The position numbers were made by a program, and so were the translations under genes. Of a stretch of 64,000 nt of DNA, positions 16,376 to 23,215 are shown in pieces; within the stretch, counting starts at the first letter, position 1, and every line of letters begins with the position of its first letter. The stretch is from an uncultured Paludibacter sp. (GTDB taxonomy: Bacteria; Bacteroidota; Bacteroidia; Bacteroidales; Paludibacteraceae), in assembly GCA_937897985.1 (NCBI GenBank), contig CALCBD010000033.1:1-64000 (forward strand), in the 5' to 3' direction. The notes below the pieces were generated by a model that did no database searches, was not told the DNA's origin, and saw only the letters and a program-made list of their open reading frames with translations.

Positions 16376-17056
16376 TTACTTTTTAGATAAAATCAGATTG
16401 TACTCTTCAACCGAAAGAATTTTTGGCACATAAGTGACACCTCTTAATTTTAACACTCCGGTGAAAGATTTCAGATGAAATTCAGAACCTCTCATCAGAT
16501 TACTGTACACCAATTTAATATCTGCATTCGAACTTTCGGCAATTAGCTTCTTTAAGTCGGCTATGTCATATTCTTCGATAAAAGCACCGGTTGTCAATGC
16601 CTGATCGGCAGTTGTAGCTTCGGTTGTAAATTTGTCGTACAACGACTGCAACGTTGCATCATTAAATACTCCCTTTGTTGCAACTGCCGAATCAGTCAAC
16701 CCAAAATATTTGATAAGATTCAGTACAGCACCTGAGTGTACATTTTCACTTTTAGAAATATTAGCGAAAATCCGGTAATTAAATTTGGAATTAAAATAAC
16801 TGTACACATCTCCTGCTAATTTTTCTTCTTCACGCATTAAATACAACCCTGATTTTTCGGCATCAGTTATTGTTACCGGATTCGAACTGAACGTTGATGC
16901 TTTCATTAACGCATCGCTGCTTTCTGTTTCACTGATTACAGCTTGTTCTGCCTGCGTAACAGCTGTTTCATCACTTAACACATCGTTACTCTGACATGCA
17001 CAAAAGCCAAATGTCATAACGACAAATGCTCCAATAAATAAATTTTCTTTTTTCAT
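16376..17056 (-). CDS. DUF2202 ferritin-like lipoprotein
   Basis: The 226-residue protein has a lipoprotein signal (lipobox GFCAC, Cys at about residue 20) and an acidic Ser/Thr-rich linker. The four-helix DUF2202 domain follows: YLMREEEKLAGDVYSYF, FANISKSENVHSGAVLNLI, FIEEYDIADLKKLI and SEFHLKSFTGVL. The E...E/H placements (REEEKLA, SENVH, EYDIAD, SEFHLKSF) resemble ferritin-like di-metal sites. It is probably an envelope-anchored metal or redox protein. It has its own promoter and is not part of the pqqD operon. Confidence 0.8.
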   Translation of the reverse strand: MKKENLFIGAFVVMTFGFCACQSNDVLSDETAVTQAEQAVISETESSDALMKASTFSSNPVTITDAEKSGLYLMREEEKLAGDVYSYFNSKFNYRIFANISKSENVHSGAVLNLIKYFGLTDSAVATKGVFNDATLQSLYDKFTTEATTADQALTTGAFIEEYDIADLKKLIAESSNADIKLVYSNLMRGSEFHLKSFTGVLKLRGVTYVPKILSVEEYNLILSKK

Positions 17057-17105
17057 GATCTGAAATTTTTAATAAATGAATAATTTTGAATTATTAAATG
17101 TGATT

Positions 17106-17137
17106 CAAAATTAGCACATTAGATCAGCCATGTCAAA
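17106..17137 (-). promoter_or_regulatory. Promoter of the DUF2202 gene
   Basis: On the minus strand TTTG (17134-17137) precedes TAATTTTG (17106-17113) by 20 bases. This is an almost ideal Bacteroidota promoter about 50 bases before the ATG. Confidence 0.7.
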
Positions 17138-17235
17138 TGAATTCAGTAAACAATCAGAATATTTCTGTAAAAATATAGTTTTAACTGATAAGTTCTGTTT
17201 TTTGTATCAACAAAAATGCATAAAATTACAATCTG

Positions 17236-19308
17236 TTACAGTACAATTTTAAAAATTTTACCCGAAATACCGACCAGACAAAGTCCTTTCGCGGACAGAT
17301 TCCACGACATGGTTTGTTGATTTGCCATTACCGATATCAGTTTTTGACCCTGTAAATTGTATATCTCAATTTTTTCTCCGTATTTCAGTCCTTCTGCTCT
17401 AATTGTTGTGTTCATTCCGTAAACATGGTAAAGCCCTTCATTTTCCGGAACCGTTTCCGTAAAAGACGAGCTTTCATTAATCATCTGAAATTCGTTCCAG
17501 TAAGGTGCATTTTGATATGTCGTCTTTGATCCGGACGGAACAATAAGCTGACAGGAACTTTTATTGATTTGGTTCAATGCGTAATAATCAATTACCGGCG
17601 GAAGCGGGTTTGCTATTTTGAATTCCGAAAGATTGCTGCAACCATAAAAAGCTCCGTACGAAATACTTGTCGTATTCACGGGAACAAGTATTTTTGTTAA
17701 ACCTGTGCAATATTCAAAGGCATAATCACCGATTTTCATCAATGTTGAAGGTAACGAAACTGAATTTATCAAAGCGCAGCCATCAAATGCCGAATTACCT
17801 ATATACCTGATGCCTTCAGGAACAGCATAATATCCTGTTTTTGCAAAAGGACATATTAATAATGAATCCTGTTGGTGGTTTAAAAGCACACCATTGAACG
17901 ATGAATATCGTGGATTGGCTGTCGCCACATCAATATTATCAATAAATTTACAATTATAAAATGCATAATCCCCAATGGTAGTGAGTCCTGCCGGAAGATT
18001 TACAGTTCCCTGAATCTGACAATATGCAAATGCCGAAGGATCAATTGTTCTGACAGTTTCGGGCATCTGATAAACCGATGTTTTTAACGGAGGACAGGAA
18101 ATAATTCTGTCCTTATTTTTAGTCATTAACACACCATCCTCAGCCGCAAAATAAACATTGCCCTCATCAACCGTAAATGCCGACAAACCCGTACAACCAT
18201 AGAATGCATAATATCCGATATAATCTGTAATTGCCGGAATTCTGAGTGTTCCGTATAATTTGCTGCAATTGTAGAATGCATGACTACCGATTAATTTCAC
18301 AGTTTCGGGAATAGTAACCGCACCACTTCTGGCAGGAGGACAAATAAATAATGTATCGGAATTTTTGCTCAGCAACATTCCGTTTCCGGAGGAATAAACC
18401 GGATTTGAAGCATCTACATTAATGGATGTCAGGTTATTACACTCCAGAAAACAATAATTACCCAAATCAACAAGTGATGCCGGGATATTAACTGCTCCGG
18501 TCAGGTTGTAACAACCGTAAAATACTCCATCGCCGAGTTGTCTGACCGACGAAGGCAAAGTCAGATCGCCGGTAATACCGGAGCAACCTGAAAATGCATA
18601 ACTGCCTATACTGGTTACCGACGAGGGAATAGTGACCGAAGTAACTTTATAACAATTGTCAAAAGCTGATTTTCCGATATATTTTACTGTTGCGGGTATT
18701 GAATATGAATTTCCTTTTGCCGATGGAAAAATAAACAATGAATCCTGATTTTTACTAAAAAGCACACCATTGGACGAAGAGTAACGCGGATTTGAGCTCA
18801 CGACCGAAAAAGAGTTCAGCGAAGTGCAACCATAAAAAGCATAGTCACCAATTTTTAACAAACCTGCCGGAATTGTAATGGTACTGGCAAGATTACTGCA
18901 ATAATAAAAAGAATATTCACCTATTCTGCTTACATTAACCGGAAATTTAATGCTGGTCAGACTTGTTTTGTAGGTCATTAATACCGGATCATAGAATGCA
19001 TAAACAGGTATTTCGTTAGCCTGATAAGTTGTATAAACACCGGTGTTTGTTCCATCGGCTCCGGTATAAGCTTTAATATTCACCAATGTCAGGTCTAATA
19101 CCGATAATACGGTCATTTTATCACGCATCAGTTCAAAATCACGTGCATCAATATTTCCGGTGAGAGTGAGTGTGGTCACACTTTTAAGTTCTGTCGTTGT
19201 TAACAGATTCTTTAAAGTGCCCTGCGAACTTACGTTGACAGTCTTAATCTGAGCCGTGACAAGTATGTTTAAACTCAGAATCAGGCAGGTGAGTATGATT
19301 TTTCCCAT
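17236..19308 (-). CDS. BspA-like leucine-rich-repeat surface protein
   Basis: The 690-residue protein has a signal peptide (MGKIILTCLILSLNILVTAQ) and more than ten BspA-type (LRR_5) repeats of about 23 residues, such as VTSVTIPSSVTSIGSYAFSG, LKIGDYAFYGCTSLNSFSVV and GTLRIPAITDYIGYYAFYGC. Four recurrent insert blocks read YSSSNGVLFSKNQDSLFI or close variants. The C-terminus (IEIYNLQGQKLISVMANQQT, ending GKIFKIVL) looks like a T9SS type A sorting domain. BspA-like proteins mediate adhesion to host or matrix proteins in other Bacteroidota. Only 32 bases separate it from the upstream LytTR regulator, so it is likely the last gene of that two-component operon. Confidence 0.85.
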   Translation of the reverse strand: MGKIILTCLILSLNILVTAQIKTVNVSSQGTLKNLLTTTELKSVTTLTLTGNIDARDFELMRDKMTVLSVLDLTLVNIKAYTGADGTNTGVYTTYQANEIPVYAFYDPVLMTYKTSLTSIKFPVNVSRIGEYSFYYCSNLASTITIPAGLLKIGDYAFYGCTSLNSFSVVSSNPRYSSSNGVLFSKNQDSLFIFPSAKGNSYSIPATVKYIGKSAFDNCYKVTSVTIPSSVTSIGSYAFSGCSGITGDLTLPSSVRQLGDGVFYGCYNLTGAVNIPASLVDLGNYCFLECNNLTSINVDASNPVYSSGNGMLLSKNSDTLFICPPARSGAVTIPETVKLIGSHAFYNCSKLYGTLRIPAITDYIGYYAFYGCTGLSAFTVDEGNVYFAAEDGVLMTKNKDRIISCPPLKTSVYQMPETVRTIDPSAFAYCQIQGTVNLPAGLTTIGDYAFYNCKFIDNIDVATANPRYSSFNGVLLNHQQDSLLICPFAKTGYYAVPEGIRYIGNSAFDGCALINSVSLPSTLMKIGDYAFEYCTGLTKILVPVNTTSISYGAFYGCSNLSEFKIANPLPPVIDYYALNQINKSSCQLIVPSGSKTTYQNAPYWNEFQMINESSSFTETVPENEGLYHVYGMNTTIRAEGLKYGEKIEIYNLQGQKLISVMANQQTMSWNLSAKGLCLVGISGKIFKIVL

Positions 19309-19340
19309 GATTCAACTATAGATTTAAAGGCTTTGAAAAC

Positions 19341-20060
19341 TTACATTAAAAAAGTTTTATCCACAAAAGTCTGAAATAGTTCTTTGTACTGATCACCAAT
19401 CGGAATGTATACTTTCTGATCAAAAACAATCCTGTTTCTTTCAATCACTTTCACCTGATCGAGATTGACAATGAACGAACGGTGAACTCTCATGAACTTT
19501 TCCTTAGGCAGCTGTTCCTCAATTACTTTAAGTCTGATCAGTGTAGTAACAGGTTTGGCGTTGATAAGGTGAATCTGAATATATTCATTGGCGCTTTCGA
19601 TATACTGAATATCCGAAAGCATTATTCTTACCAGTTTATACTCCGATTTAACAAAAAGCGAATCCTGAGTGGTTTGAATCGTTTCCTGTTGTTTCTGATG
19701 CAGTTCAAACCAGGTTTTGGCTTTATTGGCAGCTTTCAGAAAAACATCATAACTGACCGGTTTAAGTATATAGTCCAGCGCATCCACCTGAAATCCTTCG
19801 AATGCATATTCACTGTAAGCTGTTGTAAATATCACCTGTGGTTTTTTTGTGAGTGATTTCACGAACTCCATTCCGTTCATATCGGGCATATTAATATCCA
19901 CGAACATTAAATCTATTTCATTTTCAGACAAATAACCTTTCGCTTCGAAAGTACTTTGACAAATTGCTATCTTTTGCAAAAAAGGGGTTTTGTCAATGTA
20001 CGAACTGATTTGTTCCAGAGCGAGAGGCTCATCGTCAATTGCTAAACATTTTATTTGCAT
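19341..20060 (-). CDS. LytTR-family response regulator
   Basis: The 239-residue regulator has a receiver domain (about 1-115) with acidic pocket DDE at 9-11, phospho-acceptor Asp55 in MFVDINMPDMNG, and the conserved Lys in DYILKPVSYD. A LytTR DNA-binding domain follows (about 135-239: LFVKSEYKLVRIMLSDIQYI, FMRVHRSFIVNLDQV, YIPIGDQYKELF). It is the partner of the overlapping histidine kinase upstream (26-base overlap). LytTR regulators often bind paired direct repeats; no such pair was identified here. Confidence 0.93.
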   Translation of the reverse strand: MQIKCLAIDDEPLALEQISSYIDKTPFLQKIAICQSTFEAKGYLSENEIDLMFVDINMPDMNGMEFVKSLTKKPQVIFTTAYSEYAFEGFQVDALDYILKPVSYDVFLKAANKAKTWFELHQKQQETIQTTQDSLFVKSEYKLVRIMLSDIQYIESANEYIQIHLINAKPVTTLIRLKVIEEQLPKEKFMRVHRSFIVNLDQVKVIERNRIVFDQKVYIPIGDQYKELFQTFVDKTFLM

Positions 20061-21180
20061 ATACAGGAATTATTAGTTGAACTTCAAATTCATTTTCGGA
20101 ATCAATTACTTCGAGTTTATAGTCATTATCGTATAGCAGAGCAAGACTTTTACTTATATTGGTCAGTCCGATACCCGAATATTGTTTTTTTGTATTTTCC
20201 TTCGTATTATGTTTACTGTTTTTTATGCTGCAAAACAAAATATCTTTTCTCATTTCCATTTTCACAATTACGTAAGATTCAGACTGATAACTCACTCCGT
20301 GTTTAAATGCATTTTCAATAAACGATATAAACAGCATTGGTGGAATTTTTATCTCCGGAATCTCTTTCGGAACGTCAACACAGATAGTAACCTTATTTGA
20401 GAAACGTAGTTTCATTAATGCAATATAGCTTTCGATAAATTCAATTTCCTTTTTCAGATAAGTATATCCATGCGAAGTTTCGTAAAGCAGATACCGCATC
20501 AAAGTAGATAAGCGAATCACAGCATCTCTGGCTGCGCTGCTGTTAATTTCAATAAGAGCATGTATATTGTTGAGTGTATTCATTAAAAAATGCGGACTCA
20601 CCTGATGACGCAGCAAGGCAAGTTCGGTTTTGAGCTGTTCCTTTTCCAGGTCCTTGCGTTTACCTTCTTCTGTAATCCATTGCGACATTATTTTTATACT
20701 CGTACTTGCTGCGACCAACAGTATGGCAATTACAAAATTATCGAAAAAAACCATGATTACTGATTTTTGTTCCGGAGTATTCGGGAGTCTGAATCCCATT
20801 GGAGGCTGCATTTTTGTGCCCAATTCCATAGGCGGCATACCCTGTCCCAAATCCATTGGAGGCATACCAATAGGTTCCGCTACTTTAATCAGAAACTGTA
20901 AAATGGTAATAATCACTACTATTGACAGCAAAGAAACTGCTAAATAAAACAGATATTTTTTTGTATACAGAAATTTTGGAACAAAAATAAAAATATTCAA
21001 TGTGAAAATGACCAGAAATGAAGTCATTCGTATCCATTCGGAACTTAACTTTTCCCAATGAATTGAATCAAACTGGCGGTTTTGGAAATAAGGCACAGAA
21101 TATACTGCCAACCAAATGACAATATAAATCAAAATTTCAATGTTTTTAATATTCAGCTGTTTACCTTGAATGTTTTTCAT
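20035..21180 (-). CDS. LytS/YehU-type sensor histidine kinase
   Basis: The 381-residue protein has four predicted membrane segments (about residues 12-30, 48-66, 76-98, 145-165). A periplasmic loop between the third and fourth is rich in Met and Pro (about 102-135: three PPM units within GMPPMDLGQGMPPMELG and QPPMGF). The cytoplasmic part has the His_kinase domain with phospho-acceptor motif LRHQVSPHFLMNTLNN, then an ATPase N-box FISFIENAFKHGV and G-box GIGLTNISKSL. It overlaps the LytTR regulator gene by 26 bases. The signal is unknown; the Met-rich loop suggests a soft-metal ligand (inference). Confidence 0.92.
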   Translation of the reverse strand: MKNIQGKQLNIKNIEILIYIVIWLAVYSVPYFQNRQFDSIHWEKLSSEWIRMTSFLVIFTLNIFIFVPKFLYTKKYLFYLAVSLLSIVVIITILQFLIKVAEPIGMPPMDLGQGMPPMELGTKMQPPMGFRLPNTPEQKSVIMVFFDNFVIAILLVAASTSIKIMSQWITEEGKRKDLEKEQLKTELALLRHQVSPHFLMNTLNNIHALIEINSSAARDAVIRLSTLMRYLLYETSHGYTYLKKEIEFIESYIALMKLRFSNKVTICVDVPKEIPEIKIPPMLFISFIENAFKHGVSYQSESYVIVKMEMRKDILFCSIKNSKHNTKENTKKQYSGIGLTNISKSLALLYDNDYKLEVIDSENEFEVQLIIPVYANKMFSN

Positions 21181-21204
21181 TTTCTCTGTACAGATTTCCG
21201 AAAA

Positions 21205-21237
21205 AAAACAGGAGAAGCACTACACTTCCCCTGTTTT
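21205..21237 (-). terminator. Terminator of the 21307-22434 lipoprotein gene
   Basis: Read on the minus strand, AAAACAGG (rc of 21230-21237) pairs with CCTGTTTT (rc of 21205-21212), with additional GAAG/CTTC pairing inside, and runs into a string of T residues. It separates this gene from the histidine kinase operon. Confidence 0.75.
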
Positions 21238-21306
21238 GAAAATTTTAAGTTTATAACCAAACTACACTATCTTCGGGGCTACCTTGTTAAAACAATTGAA
21301 TGTTTT

Positions 21307-22434
21307 CTATTGTTTACTTCTGTAAATATAATTTGCAACATTATCAACAATATCGGTTGCAAAATAAGCCTGACGAATGGTTGCAAAGAGGTTGCGAATA
21401 TTTTGAAGCGTATTGTCTGTCAGTAGTTGTGAAATTGTGGTTACAGTACCATCATCAAAAGTAATCTGAATCACACGTTTGTGGTTACATACAGTTGTTT
21501 CGGTCGAATCGGCCACTGTAGCGGGTGTCGTTGTATCAATAATTTCAACTTTTGCTTTTGTCTGTAAAACTCCTGCCAGATAAACTTTAGCACTATCCAG
21601 ACTGTTAGGACCCGGTTTTCTTACAATCTCCACATTACCTATTGTCAGCGAATATTCTCTCTCGCGGAACGCAGCTGTGCTGCCTGTTTTAACAGAAGTA
21701 AACTTTTCCTGATACAAAGTAGTATTATTCTTCGAAATATTGTACAGTGAAATCACCGTATCACCACTCGAATATGACGTATTTGCAACATAACCATCAG
21801 CAAATGCAAATCCGGATTTGAAATGATATCCTGTAGCTGACTGATTTGATGACTGAATTGATAAATCGCCGGCACTTACCCCGCTTACACTGATATTCGA
21901 TGCCATATCGTATGTCCAGTACCAGCGCTGTGGTCTGAATTGTTTATAAACCCTATCGTATTTCGATACATCAATGATATAATTATTCACCAGTGTTGTA
22001 TCTGATGGACGGTAATTAAATAATGCTGCCGGATGTTTTACTTTGGCTTCAGGCATTCGTAAAATTAAATCATTACTCGTTCCTGAATTCTGGAAGAAAC
22101 TGTTCACCGGCACTGGTCTTTTGTTGTTCAATGCAGCTTTATAGTCCCAGATTCCGGCTACATCAGCCAGAGAATACTTAATTGTTGTAGTGTCTATTGC
22201 AATTCCGTCGGCTGCACTCACAAGACTTGGTCCTGTTGCAGACGTAGTATTTTGAACAGACAAAACCTGATAACCAACACTGGTTGTAATTGCATTGACA
22301 GCGGCTGTTAATGTAACAGCATTTGAATTGACACTGCTTTTTAACGAAGCATCATCCACTTCGTTATGTGAAGCACAATTCCAGCTGATTACGCTTATCA
22401 GCGCAAGTGCTGTATAAATTTTCGTCGTTTTCAT
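21307..22434 (-). CDS. Putative lipoprotein of unknown function
   Basis: This 375-residue protein was not recognised. It has a lipoprotein signal sequence (MKTTKIYTALALISVISWNC, Cys20), a short acidic tether and an Ala/Thr/Val-rich region (about 35-75). Mixed beta regions follow, including RPSDTTLVNNYIIDVSKYD and the Trp/Tyr-rich QFRPQRWYWTYDMAS. A segment with VYLAGVLQTKAKVEIIDTTT precedes a conserved-looking end (HKRVIQITFDDGTVTTISQL). The composition suggests a surface-exposed or periplasmic beta-rich lipoprotein. It is followed by its own terminator and is not obviously linked to the neighbouring two-component genes. Confidence 0.6.
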   Translation of the reverse strand: MKTTKIYTALALISVISWNCASHNEVDDASLKSSVNSNAVTLTAAVNAITTSVGYQVLSVQNTTSATGPSLVSAADGIAIDTTTIKYSLADVAGIWDYKAALNNKRPVPVNSFFQNSGTSNDLILRMPEAKVKHPAALFNYRPSDTTLVNNYIIDVSKYDRVYKQFRPQRWYWTYDMASNISVSGVSAGDLSIQSSNQSATGYHFKSGFAFADGYVANTSYSSGDTVISLYNISKNNTTLYQEKFTSVKTGSTAAFREREYSLTIGNVEIVRKPGPNSLDSAKVYLAGVLQTKAKVEIIDTTTPATVADSTETTVCNHKRVIQITFDDGTVTTISQLLTDNTLQNIRNLFATIRQAYFATDIVDNVANYIYRSKQ

Positions 22435-22831
22435 ACCTTTTTATTTTTTTTGTTAATAAAAATGAATAATAAAAATAAGTTCCGGAGTTTGACTCTTTGA
22501 TAATGAAATGGTTTAACACATTACGCAACAAATATAATGTTTATGATAAACTTAAAAAACATTTTTCAGTGAACAGCCCGAAAATTTAAGTAGAAAACTG
22601 CATTTCAAAATTATCTTAAAATCCATGCAGGCTTATACAAATCACACACAAAACAAAATTAATCTGACTATCAACACATTAACAACAACAATCAACCATT
22701 CAAATAAACAGTTAAAGAAATACTTCCGCGTTTGAAAAAAATCAAAAAGGATATTAGAATTTTTTATAAAAAATTTTGAACTTAATATCTGTGCAGATTG
22801 TTCCATGTTAAATAATTAAATTTTTTACCTT
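22435..22831. other. Divergent intergenic region
   Basis: This 397-base AT-rich region separates a leftward lipoprotein gene and a rightward DUF2892 gene. Apart from a minus-strand -7 box at 22529-22536, nothing identifiable is seen and there is no credible ORF. Confidence 0.5.
22529..22536 (-). promoter_or_regulatory. -7 box for the 21307-22434 lipoprotein gene
   Basis: TATATTTG on the minus strand matches TAnnTTTG about 95 bases before the ATG at 22434. No clear -33 element. Confidence 0.4.
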
Positions 22832-23059
22832 ATGAAAGCAAATATTGGTTCCACTGACAAATTGGTTCGTTTAGGTTTAGCCATTGTATTGATTGTACTT
22901 TTTTATCTTGAAATTATTACCGGAACATTGGGTATGATAGCTTTAATTCTGGCATTTTTACTAACTTTGACCAGCTTAATAAATTTTTGCCCGCTTTATC
23001 CGCTTTTCAAAATCAATACCGCTAAAAAATCAGAATCATCTGATAAACAAAAAAAATAA
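22832..23059 (+). CDS. DUF2892 small membrane protein
   Basis: The 75-residue protein starts MKANIGSTDKLVRLGLAIVL, the typical N-terminus of DUF2892 (YgaP transmembrane-like) proteins. It has two membrane helices (about 12-30 and 33-52), the family NFCPLYPLF segment with its conserved Cys, and a basic tail. Function is unknown; some family members are fused to rhodanese domains. It appears monocistronic, followed by a probable terminator. Confidence 0.85.
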   Translation: MKANIGSTDKLVRLGLAIVLIVLFYLEIITGTLGMIALILAFLLTLTSLINFCPLYPLFKINTAKKSESSDKQKK

Positions 23060-23082
23060 TTCTGATAAAACTTTCAAGCTGT

Positions 23083-23116
23083 AGGAAGCTGCCCGAAACA
23101 ATAAAGGCAGCTTTCT
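23083..23116 (+). terminator. Probable terminator after the DUF2892 gene
   Basis: AGGAAGCTGCC (23083-23093) pairs with GGCAGCTTTCT (23106-23116) with one mismatch around a 12-base loop. The T-run is weak. Confidence 0.55.
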
Positions 23117-23201
23117 TCGTTTAATACAGTGAACTGTTGAATTGGCCATCAAAATGAAATTTATAAATGTTAATATATTCTGATGGTTCAACAAAATATT
23201 T

Positions 23202-23209
23202 TACTTTTG
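23202..23209 (+). promoter_or_regulatory. -7 box near the receptor gene start
   Basis: TACTTTTG is a good TAnnTTTG match. It lies between the upstream ATG (23183) and the second in-frame ATG (23216), which argues against the upstream start. Confidence 0.45.
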
Positions 23210-23215
23210 CACCTG

